Source: Emticicia sp031378345
GTDB taxonomy: Bacteria; Bacteroidota; Bacteroidia; Cytophagales; Spirosomataceae
Assembly (NCBI GenBank): GCA_031378345.1
Contig: JANNDY010000036.1
Span: forward strand, 62,001-126,000
Length of the DNA: 64,000 nt
Direction: 5' to 3'
Position numbers and translations under genes: made by a program. The notes under the pieces were generated by a model. That model saw only the letters and a program-made list of their open reading frames with translations. It ran no database searches and had not been told where the DNA came from. This document shows positions 1-8,079 of the stretch, piece by piece; the stretch's first letter is position 1, and every line of letters begins with the position of its first letter.

Positions 1-33
1 CAAAGTAATTCAATTTAAACAAACGGCGTTACA

Positions 34-363
34 TCACGCTTCGCCCATTGGTCCACCAAAATTCATAGGAAATGGCATCGGCTCACTGGTTTGACGAATC
101 GTTCCAAAATTATCTTCGTATTTTAAAATATTATCTTGCAACGCTACCAATAAACGTTGAGCATGTTCGGGCGTTAAAATCACACGAGATTTTACTTTAG
201 CTTTCGGTACACCGGGCATTAAACGTATAAAATCTATCACAAATTCGGTGTTTGAGTGTGCAATCATAGCAAGATTTGCATAAACGCCCTCTGCCATTTC
301 TTCCGATAATTCGATATTTATTTGTTGTTCAGGCTCTTCCTGAACATCTTTTCTTTTTGCCAT
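34..363 (-). CDS. DUF3467 domain-containing protein
   Basis: Small soluble protein of 109 residues with the compact DUF3467 pattern: an acidic N-terminal segment, a central AEGVYANLAMIAHSNTEFV stretch and a C-terminal VILTPEHAQRLLVALQDNI stretch. The function of this family is unknown to me. I chose the ATG at 361-363 (MAKRKD) rather than the upstream ATGs at 394-399, because the extra 12 residues are non-conserved-looking and the family normally begins just before the charged segment. No signal peptide or membrane segment is visible. It is transcribed in the same direction as kdsA with a 134-bp gap. Family assignment is confident; the role is not. Confidence 0.85.
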   Translation of the reverse strand: MAKRKDVQEEPEQQINIELSEEMAEGVYANLAMIAHSNTEFVIDFIRLMPGVPKAKVKSRVILTPEHAQRLLVALQDNILKYEDNFGTIRQTSEPMPFPMNFGGPMGEA

Positions 364-497
364 TTGTATAAAAACTGTTAAGTGATTTGGAGTCATCATT
401 GATAGTATTTAATCAAAGGTAAAAACCTTTTTTGAAAAAAAGAAATACCTACCTAATTTGTTATTCAACGGCAAGAATCTCTTATGAAAATGATGGT

Positions 498-1310
498 CTA
501 TTTGATTGCCTCTCTAATTCTAAGTAATTTTTCCAAAAGCCCTTCTAATTTATCTAAAGCAAGCATATTTGCCCCGTCTGATTTTGCAATTGATGGATTT
601 GGATGAGTTTCAATAAAAATCCCATCCGCACCTACAGCGATAGCTGCTTTAGCAATAGTTTCTATCAAAGCAGGCTTTCCTCCTGTTACACCCGACGATT
701 GATTTGGCTGTTGCAGCGAATGTGTGCAATCCATGATAATTGGCACTTCAAAAGCCTTCATTTCGACAATATTTCTATAATCAACTACAATATCAGAATA
801 GCCAAACGAATTGCCTCTATCAGTCAGCATTACTTGTACGTCAGGATTGATAGCTTTTATTTTTTCTACGGCAAAGCCCATTCCCGAACCGTGCATAAAT
901 TGTCCTTTTTTTACATTTACAGCTTTTCCTGTTTGAGCTGCTGCCACCAAAAGCTCAGTTTGGCGACATAAAAATGCCGGAATTTGTAAAACATCAACAT
1001 ATTTTGCTGCCAATGCTGCCTCATGAGATTCATGAATATCTGTAACAGTTGGTAAGTCGAAAGTGTCGCCCACTTCTTTCAAAATATTTAAAGCCAACTC
1101 ATCCCCAATTCCCGTAAACGAATCTAATTTTGTACGATTGGCTTTTCGATAAGATGCCTTAAAAATATACGAAATCTGCAAACGGTCAGTGATAGCTTTT
1201 ACTTTTTCTGCAATTTCTAAAGCCATATCTCGCCCTTCAACTACGCAAGGTCCAGCAATTAGGACGAAATTTCCCGAATTTTGATTTTTTAAACGATTGA
1301 TTTTCAACAC
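498..1310 (-). CDS. kdsA: 3-deoxy-8-phosphooctulonate synthase (KDO-8-P synthase)
   Basis: Condenses phosphoenolpyruvate with arabinose 5-phosphate to give KDO 8-phosphate, the cytosolic precursor of the lipopolysaccharide inner-core sugar. The 270-residue length is normal for the family. Visible family motifs are GPCVVEG near the N-terminus, KASYRKANRTKLDSFTG (substrate-binding loop), DRGNSFGY, DCTHSLQQPN and ETHPNPSIAKSDGANML near the C-terminus. The family has metal-dependent and metal-independent classes; I did not assign the class. The gene diverges from acpP across about 240 bp, so the two share an upstream region. Identification is firm. Confidence 0.97.
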   Translation of the reverse strand: MLKINRLKNQNSGNFVLIAGPCVVEGRDMALEIAEKVKAITDRLQISYIFKASYRKANRTKLDSFTGIGDELALNILKEVGDTFDLPTVTDIHESHEAALAAKYVDVLQIPAFLCRQTELLVAAAQTGKAVNVKKGQFMHGSGMGFAVEKIKAINPDVQVMLTDRGNSFGYSDIVVDYRNIVEMKAFEVPIIMDCTHSLQQPNQSSGVTGGKPALIETIAKAAIAVGADGIFIETHPNPSIAKSDGANMLALDKLEGLLEKLLRIREAIK

Positions 1311-1484
1311 TTTGTATTTTTTTTAAGTTTTTTTCAAACAAAATTTTTGTTGGTTATTTGCTTTTTTAAAAGAAAACATTGCCTTTTTTAAGCAATTTCA
1401 AGCTAAAAAGAAGTTATTTCTTCATTTTTGAAACAAACACTGCAAAGGTCGGAATAAATCTGACATCAAAAAAATTTCATCTAT

Positions 1485-1516
1485 TTTGTTGTTTCCGTTT
1501 AAAAGCGTTTTCTTTG
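1485..1516 (+). promoter_or_regulatory. Candidate Bacteroidota-type promoter for acpP
   Basis: A TTTG at 1485-1488 is followed after 20 bp by tttctttg at 1509-1516, one mismatch from the TAnnTTTG -7 element described for the Bacteroidota primary sigma factor. It ends 31 bp before the acpP start codon. This is a pattern match by eye and not proof of transcription. Confidence 0.4.
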
Positions 1517-1547
1517 CAGTCGTTTTTCACCAAACTTACAGTTCAAA

Positions 1548-1784
1548 ATGTCAGCAATTGCAACAAAAGTAACGAAAATTATCGTAGAGAAACTCGGAGT
1601 AGATGAGTCAGAAGTAACTCCCGAGGCATCATTCACAAATGATTTAGGAGCAGACTCATTAGACACCGTAGAATTGATAATGGAATTTGAAAAGGAATTC
1701 AATGTTTCTATTCCAGATGACCAAGCAGAAAATATCCAGACCGTAGGCCAGGCTATCACTTACTTGGAAGAAAATTCTAAATAA
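1548..1784 (+). CDS. acpP: Acyl carrier protein
   Basis: The 78-residue acidic carrier that holds growing fatty acyl chains as thioesters on a phosphopantetheine arm. The attachment serine is Ser37 in the DSL motif (GADSLDTVELIMEFE), followed by the usual helix II and the C-terminal DDQAENIQTVGQAITYLEE segment. Length is typical. It lies directly upstream of fabF, the usual fatty-acid synthesis pairing, with 141 bp between them that holds a long-loop terminator-like hairpin. Cytosolic; partner of FabF and other FAS II enzymes. Identification is firm. Confidence 0.98.
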   Translation: MSAIATKVTKIIVEKLGVDESEVTPEASFTNDLGADSLDTVELIMEFEKEFNVSIPDDQAENIQTVGQAITYLEENSK

Positions 1785-1792
1785 GTATTTTT

Positions 1793-1892
1793 GTCGAGTT
1801 CAGAGTGTTAATTCTAAGAATTTTCTACGAAACTTTCATAAAGTTTTTGTAAAAATTTCTTTTATACATCACTCAGAACTCGACTTTTTTTT
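1793..1892 (+). terminator. Long-loop inverted repeat with T-run after acpP
   Basis: Arms gtcgagttcagagtg (1793-1807) and cactcagaactcgac (1870-1884) pair with one mismatch in 15 and are followed at once by eight T. The loop is 62 nt, far longer than in a standard intrinsic terminator. It sits between acpP and fabF, so it could partly terminate acpP transcripts and explain differential expression of the two genes. The arm composition resembles the other long-loop intergenic hairpins in this window. Confidence 0.6.
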
Positions 1893-1925
1893 GCTTACGA
1901 TTTAATTTGACTAAAACCTCATTTT

Positions 1926-3176
1926 ATGACATTCAAGCGAGTAGTTGTAACAGGATTAGGGGCTTTAACGCCTATCGGAAACACCGTCGAAGAATATTGG
2001 AATGGACTGAAAAACGGCGTAAGCGGTGCAGCCACTATTACAAAATTCGATGCCAGCAAATTTCGCACGCAATTTGCCTGTGAAGTAAAAAACTTTGACG
2101 TTACGCAGTTTATTCCTCGTCAAGATGCCCGTAAAATGGACGTATTTACTCAGTATGCAATGGTTGTTGCCGATGAAGCGATCAAAGACTCTGGGCTTGA
2201 TTTAGAAAGTATTAATAAAAATAAAGCAGGTGTCATCTGGGGTTCTGGCATTGGAGGATTAAAAACTTTTGAAGAAGAAGTGATTAATTTTGCTGGTGGC
2301 GATGGAACACCAAGGTTTAACCCGTTCTTTATTCCTAAAATGATTGCTGACAGTGCTTCGGGGCAAATTTCTATAAAGTATGGATTCCGAGGACCAAATT
2401 ACATCACTGTTTCGGCGTGTGCTTCCACCAACAATGCTATTATTGATGCCTTCAACTATATTCGTTTGGGCAGAATTAATCTTTGTATCTCAGGAGGCTC
2501 AGAGGCAGCCATTACACAAGCAGGAATTGGTGGTTTTAATGGCTTACGTGCTATGTCTGAACGTAATGACGACCCTGCAACGGCTTCTCGCCCTTATGAT
2601 AAAGACCGTGATGGCTTTATTTTGGGTGATGGTGGTGCAGCATTAATTTTGGAAGAATACGAACACGCAATGGCTCGTGGAGCAAAAATTTATTGTGAGA
2701 TAGTGGGTGGCGGTTTCTCGTCAGATGCTTATCATATTACAGCTCCTCATCCTGAAGGTTTGGGTGCATTTCTTTCAATGGAAGATGCCCTCGACGATGC
2801 CAACATGAAGCCCGAAGATATAGACTATATCAATACACATGGCACTTCTACGCCATTGGGCGACCCACAAGAAATTAAGGCAATCGAACGATTATTTGGC
2901 GAGCATACTTATAAAATGAGTATCAGTTCGACAAAATCAATGACTGGACATTTGCTCGGTGCAGCAGGTGCTGTCGAGTCGGTTGCAGCGATTTTGGCTA
3001 TCAAACACCAAATAGTTCCGCCAACAATTAATCTTTTTAATGTTGATGAAAGTATTGACCCTCGAATAGATTTGACACCGAATGTAGCGAAAGCTCGAAA
3101 AATAGATGTAGTTTTGAGTAATTGTTTTGGGTTTGGCGGTCATAATGCTACCTTGATATTTAAGAAGTTGGTTTAA
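1926..3176 (+). CDS. fabF: Beta-ketoacyl-ACP synthase II
   Basis: Elongating condensing enzyme of type II fatty-acid synthesis: malonyl-ACP plus acyl-ACP gives 3-ketoacyl-ACP and CO2. The 416-residue length is standard. The Cys-His-His catalytic set is complete: Cys165 in VSACAST, His305 in NTHGTSTPLGD and His342 in SMTGHLLGAAG. A glycine-rich C-terminus (NCFGFGGHNATLIFKK) closes the thiolase fold. It lies downstream of acpP and 16 bp upstream of rnc, an arrangement shared by many bacteria. Cytosolic. Identification is firm. Confidence 0.98.
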   Translation: MTFKRVVVTGLGALTPIGNTVEEYWNGLKNGVSGAATITKFDASKFRTQFACEVKNFDVTQFIPRQDARKMDVFTQYAMVVADEAIKDSGLDLESINKNKAGVIWGSGIGGLKTFEEEVINFAGGDGTPRFNPFFIPKMIADSASGQISIKYGFRGPNYITVSACASTNNAIIDAFNYIRLGRINLCISGGSEAAITQAGIGGFNGLRAMSERNDDPATASRPYDKDRDGFILGDGGAALILEEYEHAMARGAKIYCEIVGGGFSSDAYHITAPHPEGLGAFLSMEDALDDANMKPEDIDYINTHGTSTPLGDPQEIKAIERLFGEHTYKMSISSTKSMTGHLLGAAGAVESVAAILAIKHQIVPPTINLFNVDESIDPRIDLTPNVAKARKIDVVLSNCFGFGGHNATLIFKKLV

Positions 3177-3192
3177 ATTTAATTCTGAATTT

Positions 3193-3939
3193 GTGTTATC
3201 AAAAGTTAGCAATACTTTTTTTGGGTTTTTCAAATCTGATTCTAAGGAACGCAGTTTTAGAAAGTCAGTAGAGCAGATTGTCGGTGAAAAACCGAGTAAT
3301 CCTTTGCTCTATCAGTTAGCTTTTAGACACACTTCTGCGTCGAAAGAAACAAATATTGGTGGTTTTCGAGAATCTAATGAAAGATTAGAATATCTCGGAG
3401 ATTCGGTACTTGGAATGATTGTGGCAGAATATCTCTTCAAAAAATATCCATTCAAAGATGAAGGGTTTCTTACCGAAATTCGCTCAAGAATTGTTAATCG
3501 AGAATCTTTAAATATCCTTGCCCGCAAAATTGGCTTAGAACGACTCATTGAATTTGACGGTCAGCGAATTGCTCATAACCGTACTTCGATGTATGGTGAT
3601 GCCATGGAGGCACTTATTGGAGCAATTTATTTAGATAAAGGCTTTCGTTTTACGAAACAATTTATTCTAAAAAAACTCATTGCCAACTACTTCGACCTTG
3701 ATACGGTCATTCAAACAAATACAAACTACAAAAGTATTCTACTAAGCTGGTCGCAACAAGAGGGCAAGAAAGTTGTTTTTGAGATAATTCAAGAAAACGG
3801 CAAGCATCACCACAAAGAATTTGTTGCTCAGGTTTCGGTTGATGGCGAAGCTGTAAGTAAAGGTGGCGGTTGGAACAAGAAAAAAGCCGAACAGGAAGCG
3901 GCTCGCCGTGCTTGTGAGGCTTTGGCAATTAAGGTGTAG
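3193..3939 (+). CDS. rnc: Ribonuclease III
   Basis: Double-strand-specific endoribonuclease that processes rRNA precursors and structured mRNAs. The 248-residue protein has an N-terminal catalytic domain with the signature ERLEYLGDSVLGM (about residues 63-75) and the second acidic motif GDAMEALIGAIYLD, followed by a C-terminal double-stranded-RNA-binding domain (about 175-245, ending WNKKKAEQEAARRACEAL). The start is GTG at 3193; no ATG lies in a suitable place and the gene follows fabF by 16 bp, suggesting co-transcription. Function is cytosolic and probably essential. Confidence 0.96.
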   Translation: MLSKVSNTFFGFFKSDSKERSFRKSVEQIVGEKPSNPLLYQLAFRHTSASKETNIGGFRESNERLEYLGDSVLGMIVAEYLFKKYPFKDEGFLTEIRSRIVNRESLNILARKIGLERLIEFDGQRIAHNRTSMYGDAMEALIGAIYLDKGFRFTKQFILKKLIANYFDLDTVIQTNTNYKSILLSWSQQEGKKVVFEIIQENGKHHHKEFVAQVSVDGEAVSKGGGWNKKKAEQEAARRACEALAIKV

Positions 3940-4082
3940 ATTTTGAACACTAAAATACACTTGCACAATATTCCACAAATTCTTAATTCTGCATTGGTTA
4001 CACACCCCGCTTTTCTACATTCCTCGTAATTTGCTTCAAAAAAGTTTGTATAATGCTGTCAAGTTTCTATTTTTGTGAGAAG

Positions 4083-5141
4083 ATGATAAATTCAGCTCAA
4101 CCGCAGACCATAACTATTAGAAACAGCCATTTGTTGAAACGTTTACCCAAAATAATTTTCGGAATTTTAGTATTACTAACTTGTGGCGTTTCGTACTCCC
4201 AAAAGGTAGCTATACAAGTCTTACAACAAGGAGTTTCCTATTCGGATTCGTCCTATTACGACATTATACCCGTAGGTGATAAATTTTGGATTGGTGGAAA
4301 ATACGGTACACTAAAATTGATTGATTCTGAGGGAAATCTTTCAAATATCGACTATCCAAGTGAAAATGTTGATATTTATAAAATGGATCATTTTGATGAC
4401 CAAAACTTAATTATTGGTGCTGATAAAGGAGTTATTTATAAGCATAATTTGGTCAGTAAAACTTGGGAAACTATCAAATTGAAAGGCTATGAAAAAGCCT
4501 GTTTTTATAATTTAACAGTTGTAAATGATTCAACTGCTTTCATCGCTGGTGGAAATTCAGCCATTGCTCACTCCGACAAAACTATTCCTTTTGGATTTAT
4601 TCTAAAAACAATTGATAAAGGTCTTACTTGGGCAAAAGTTTATCAAAATGCCTTCAAAATGGTGTGGTGCGTAAAATATAATCCTTTCAACAAAAAGGTT
4701 TATGCACTCATGTACACGCCCAACAAGACACATTTGTATAGTTTTGACAATAAAAAATGGCAACGTGAGCAAAAAATTGGCAATAGCATTTTTCATGAAA
4801 TACAGTTTGAAAACGAGAAAGATTTTGTGGCAATGGGTGGTTGGATGGGCAAAAAAGGACGCATTCACCATAATAAACAAAAGCAAGAAATACCCAAAGC
4901 TGGCTTGATTTGGGGGCGAGTTTCCAACGGAAAATATGATATTTATTCTGCCTGTGATGGAAAAATTGTGCTGGGCGATAAGTCAGGAAATTATAAGGTT
5001 TTTGGCGAAAAACTGAACAAGGCATATAATATCTACGAAACAGTTTTTACTTCTCCCATAACTGCAATCGCCATCGGAAGTGCCAGAACTATTCTACTCA
5101 TAAAAATTATTGAAGAGAAGCATTTTGCGAAATTTGAGTAG
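4083..5141 (+). CDS. Exported beta-propeller-like protein, unknown function
   Basis: I do not recognise a specific function. The protein (352 residues from the ATG at 4083; an ATG at 4053 would add ten residues) has a hydrophobic segment IIFGILVLLTCGVSYSQ near residues 30-45 that looks like a signal peptide with a long charged n-region. The mature part has short repeats of the type WIGGKYGTLKLID, LIIGADKGVIYKH, AFIAGGNSAIAHSD and LKTIDKGLTWAKVY, the style of YCF48/BNR-like propeller blades. It follows rnc by about 140 bp. Probably periplasmic or cell-surface; no catalytic residues can be named. Confidence 0.6.
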   Translation: MINSAQPQTITIRNSHLLKRLPKIIFGILVLLTCGVSYSQKVAIQVLQQGVSYSDSSYYDIIPVGDKFWIGGKYGTLKLIDSEGNLSNIDYPSENVDIYKMDHFDDQNLIIGADKGVIYKHNLVSKTWETIKLKGYEKACFYNLTVVNDSTAFIAGGNSAIAHSDKTIPFGFILKTIDKGLTWAKVYQNAFKMVWCVKYNPFNKKVYALMYTPNKTHLYSFDNKKWQREQKIGNSIFHEIQFENEKDFVAMGGWMGKKGRIHHNKQKQEIPKAGLIWGRVSNGKYDIYSACDGKIVLGDKSGNYKVFGEKLNKAYNIYETVFTSPITAIAIGSARTILLIKIIEEKHFAKFE

Positions 5142-5165
5142 TTTTTGATACATTTAGCATCAAAT

Positions 5166-5537
5166 ATGAATATAAAAGACAATATGTCTGATTTTTTGAA
5201 AATAAATGAGTTGCGAGAAAACATTATCAAACTCATCGAAGCAAAATTTGAACTTGCCAAACTTGGTATTCAAGATAAAATTGAGGGTGTAGCCGTGAAA
5301 GCCGCTTATGCTCTTATTACTTTTATTTTGGGCATTGTTGTGTTGATTTTTCTGAGTATTTTAATTGCCATTGGGCTAAATTTTCTACTCAAAAGTTCGT
5401 GGGTTGGATTCTCGATAATGTTTGTTTTTTACCTTGTTATCTTGGCTATTTTTATTTTTGCGAAAGATAAAGTTTTGTCAGGAATCAAAAAGAAAGTCGA
5501 AGAAGTGGTAGATGAACATATAAACGACGAAAAATAA
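5166..5537 (+). CDS. Small two-helix membrane protein (holin-X / DUF1469-like)
   Basis: A 123-residue protein with an N-terminal amphipathic region (FLKINELRENIIKLIEAKFELAKLGI), two strongly hydrophobic segments (about residues 41-65 and 70-95) and a charged C-terminal tail (KKKVEEVVDEHINDEK). This layout matches the phage-holin superfamily 6 / DUF1469 proteins that are common, non-phage membrane proteins in Bacteroidota. I chose the ATG at 5166, which starts the charged segment, over the one at 5145. The precise role is unknown; no phage genes are nearby. Confidence 0.7.
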   Translation: MNIKDNMSDFLKINELRENIIKLIEAKFELAKLGIQDKIEGVAVKAAYALITFILGIVVLIFLSILIAIGLNFLLKSSWVGFSIMFVFYLVILAIFIFAKDKVLSGIKKKVEEVVDEHINDEK

Positions 5538-5550
5538 TTTTAAACAAAAG

Positions 5551-5583
5551 CCTCATTTACAAGTTTTTTGCTTGTAAATGAGG
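5551..5583 (-). terminator. Intrinsic terminator of the alpha/beta hydrolase gene
   Basis: A perfect 13-bp stem, cctcatttacaag (5551-5563) with cttgtaaatgagg (5571-5583), and a 7-nt loop. On the minus strand the stem is followed by cttttgttt, a T-rich tract, so it best serves the gene ending at 5593. It lies between convergent genes and may also slow readthrough from the plus strand. Confidence 0.75.
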
Positions 5584-5592
5584 CCGTTATAT

Positions 5593-6444
5593 TCAACTAT
5601 TTAAAGCAATTATTTCTTGCACGATACTTTCTGGGGCTTCCCAATTTAAACCATGCCCTTTGTTATTAATCACTATTTTTTTTGAATTAGGGATCAATCT
5701 TGCTAAATCTTCGCTATGAAAAGGGGGTGTGGTTTTATCTCTCGAACCAATAATGACCGTACACGGAACTGTGATTTTATATAGTTGTGAATAATAATTT
5801 TCGTTACCAAAAGCCTCTAAAATCGGAATTAAGGCTTTGTGATTTTGTGCTTGGAAAATCTCACTAAAAACCCTAATCACTTCATTATCTGGATTTTCGC
5901 CCAATAAAGACTTTACGAAAGCATTACCAATGGCTTTTATTTTGATGAGATTGAGTAAAATTCCAGATTTGATAAGCGGAATTTGAAGACGATTTTGAAA
6001 ATTATTTTTATTGACATCACCTGCAAAAGTAGCCATCAAAACGCAGTTTTTGATACGTGTTTGCAACATTTCAGGATAATCAAGCATAAACTTCATAGCC
6101 AAAAAGCCCCCCATCGAATGACCGACGAGAGTAGCATTTTGAATATCATAAAACTCAAAAATCGATTTGTAATCTGAAGCCATCGAAAGTGAGCTAATAC
6201 CATCACTTCCTATGCTTGATTTTCCATGCCCACGTTGATCGAACGCAATTACTCGGTAGCCTAATTGCACTAATTGAGGAGCAATTACATTCCATTCTTG
6301 GGATGTAAAGCCATAGCCATGAGCCAAAACGATAGTTTTTTCACCTTTTCCTGCCTCTAATGCATAGATTTTTGTGCCATCCTTGGTCATGATAGTATTT
6401 TCAATTCCTTCAAAAGGTTTTGATAATGAGCCTGATCCGTACAT
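5593..6444 (-). CDS. Alpha/beta hydrolase
   Basis: Predicted serine hydrolase of 283 residues, no signal peptide. The fold is clear: oxyanion region VLAHGYGFTSQEW, strand motif VIAFDQRGHGKS, nucleophile elbow VGHSMGGF, catalytic Asp in IIGSRDKTTPP and His in NKGHGLNWEAP. Substrate cannot be read from sequence; the family includes esterases, lactonases and haloperoxidase-like enzymes. It lies 35 bp after the enolase-superfamily gene and is probably the last gene of the sugar-acid operon, where a lactonase role would make sense, but that is inference. Confidence 0.88.
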   Translation of the reverse strand: MYGSGSLSKPFEGIENTIMTKDGTKIYALEAGKGEKTIVLAHGYGFTSQEWNVIAPQLVQLGYRVIAFDQRGHGKSSIGSDGISSLSMASDYKSIFEFYDIQNATLVGHSMGGFLAMKFMLDYPEMLQTRIKNCVLMATFAGDVNKNNFQNRLQIPLIKSGILLNLIKIKAIGNAFVKSLLGENPDNEVIRVFSEIFQAQNHKALIPILEAFGNENYYSQLYKITVPCTVIIGSRDKTTPPFHSEDLARLIPNSKKIVINNKGHGLNWEAPESIVQEIIALNS

Positions 6445-6479
6445 AGTTTTTCAATGTTTTTTAACATTTTAATAATTTC

Positions 6480-7991
6480 TCAACTCCAACTCCTATCCCA
6501 TGAATCAACTTTGTCCCATTCGGTTGTTGGGGCAAAATATAATTCACCTGCTAAAAGGTGTTCTTTTATTACTTTTTCGTTGAGTTCGATTCCCAAACCT
6601 GGTTTATCAGGTACTTTTACAAAGCCATCTTTATAAATTGGTTTTTCGATACCTGTTACCAAATCTTCCCACCAAGGAACATCAAACGAATGATGCTCTA
6701 AGGCAACAAAGTTTTCGGTAGCTGCCGCACAATGAATATTTGCCATGAACGAAACGGGTGTACCTGCAAAGTGCATCGCCATCGCGATTCCGTGCTCTTC
6801 GGCGTAATCGCCAATTTTTTTAGTTTCTAATAATCCGCCCGAACTTGCTAAGTCTGGCTGAATCATATCAACGGCACGGGCATCAATCAATTTGATAAAT
6901 TCTTCTTTCAAATAAATGTCTTCGCCTGTAAGCGTTGGTGTATCTACTGCGTCAGAAATTTGTTTCCACTGGTCTGTATAAAACCAAGGTACCATATCTT
7001 CAAGCCATGCTAATTGATACTTTTCTACTCTTTTTGCCAGACGAATGGCAGTATTTACGCCAAAATGTCCAAAATGGTCAGCAGCCAAAGGAATATCATA
7101 TCCTACAGATTTACGAACTTCTGCAACGAAGTTTGCCATAATATCTAAGCCCTCATCGGTTATCTGAACGCCTGTAAATGGGTGCTTGGTTTGTGAATAA
7201 CTGCGAGCATTTCCTTTATTTGGAGTTCCTACTCCCCATTGTTTGGCATAGTCGGTATTTAAGCCTCCAATGACAGTATGTGGGTGGTTTTTTAATAAAT
7301 CTACGCCAAAATCCATTTTTAAGAAAGTAAGCCCTAAGTCTTTTCTTTCTTTCATTTTTTTTCCAAATTCTACTGCATCGGGTACAGTTGGAGTATCGCC
7401 GTAAACACGAATATAATCTCTGTATTTTCCCCCTAAAATTTGGTAGCATGGAACGCCATAAGCTTTTCCTGCCAAATCCATCAAGGCCATTTCTACGCCA
7501 CAAACGCCTCCTGCGGCACGTCCATGATTACCAAATTGCTTAATATCTTTAAAAATCATTTCTGGCGTACAAGGGTTTTTACCTAATAGACGACTTTTCA
7601 AAAACAAGCCATATTTAGCACTTGCTCCATCTCTAATTTCGCCATAACCCGAAATTCCTTGATTGGTGTCAATGCGAATAATAGGGCAAGTCATTGGTGC
7701 TTTTGTAACAACGGCGATGCGAACATCGGTGATTTTCAAATCTGATGGATTGCCAAATTTGTTGATTTTTTGAGTCAAATATTCAGCTTCTTGCTCAGGT
7801 TTTCCATCAAACATCAAACCTAAACTCAAGCCTCCCAAAGAGGCTTTTTTGAAGAAATCTCTTCGACTTTCGACTTGTTTTTCTTCTGTAAATATTTGAT
7901 TTTCGGAACGCCGAACCGCAGTACTTTGTACTAATTCTGGGGCGAGGGGTATCTCACCTTTAAATTTGAATCTATCGAGATTGATTTTCAT
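6480..7991 (-). CDS. Tat-exported enolase-superfamily (mandelate racemase/muconate lactonizing type) protein
   Basis: Member of the enolase superfamily, whose enzymes abstract a proton alpha to a carboxylate; sugar-acid dehydratases are a common outcome. The 503-residue protein carries a twin-arginine motif ESRRDFFKKASLGG at residues 41-54 followed by a short hydrophobic stretch, after an unusually long n-region of about 40 residues. Metal ligands are visible as Asp305 (AADHFGH), Glu331 (WLEDM) and Glu357 (TGED), with Asp380 (IQPD) and His407 (MHFAG) as candidate acid/base residues. The usual KxK on the sixth strand is replaced by LKMD. It sits in an operon with gluconate-type enzymes. Substrate is not assignable; export to the periplasm is predicted. 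Confidence 0.85.
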   Translation of the reverse strand: MKINLDRFKFKGEIPLAPELVQSTAVRRSENQIFTEEKQVESRRDFFKKASLGGLSLGLMFDGKPEQEAEYLTQKINKFGNPSDLKITDVRIAVVTKAPMTCPIIRIDTNQGISGYGEIRDGASAKYGLFLKSRLLGKNPCTPEMIFKDIKQFGNHGRAAGGVCGVEMALMDLAGKAYGVPCYQILGGKYRDYIRVYGDTPTVPDAVEFGKKMKERKDLGLTFLKMDFGVDLLKNHPHTVIGGLNTDYAKQWGVGTPNKGNARSYSQTKHPFTGVQITDEGLDIMANFVAEVRKSVGYDIPLAADHFGHFGVNTAIRLAKRVEKYQLAWLEDMVPWFYTDQWKQISDAVDTPTLTGEDIYLKEEFIKLIDARAVDMIQPDLASSGGLLETKKIGDYAEEHGIAMAMHFAGTPVSFMANIHCAAATENFVALEHHSFDVPWWEDLVTGIEKPIYKDGFVKVPDKPGLGIELNEKVIKEHLLAGELYFAPTTEWDKVDSWDRSWS

Positions 7992-8028
7992 AGTTTTGAA
8001 TGTATTTAATGTAGGGTTATTCGATTTT

Positions 8029-8074
8029 TGAATGACGAATTAAAGAACATTCGTCATTAATTTAATTCGTTATT
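8029..8074. repeat. Intergenic repeat hairpin, locus 1
   Basis: The word aatgacgaattaaa (8031-8044) recurs inverted as tttaattcgttatt (8061-8074, one mismatch), and a shorter inverted copy ttcgtcatt (8050-8058) lies between. The spacer separates the RraA-like and enolase-superfamily genes, both on the minus strand. It shares the design, but not the sequence, of the other intergenic repeat hairpins in this window. Confidence 0.65.
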
Positions 8075-8079
8075 TCTTA

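Noticed and set aside
603..971. Plus-strand open frame of 122 codons over kdsA
   Set aside because: It lies fully inside kdsA on the opposite strand and is Ser/Tyr/Cys-rich with no recognisable motif.
5166..5537. Phage origin for the holin-like small membrane protein
   Set aside because: This family is widespread in chromosomes and no phage structural, lysis or integrase genes are near.
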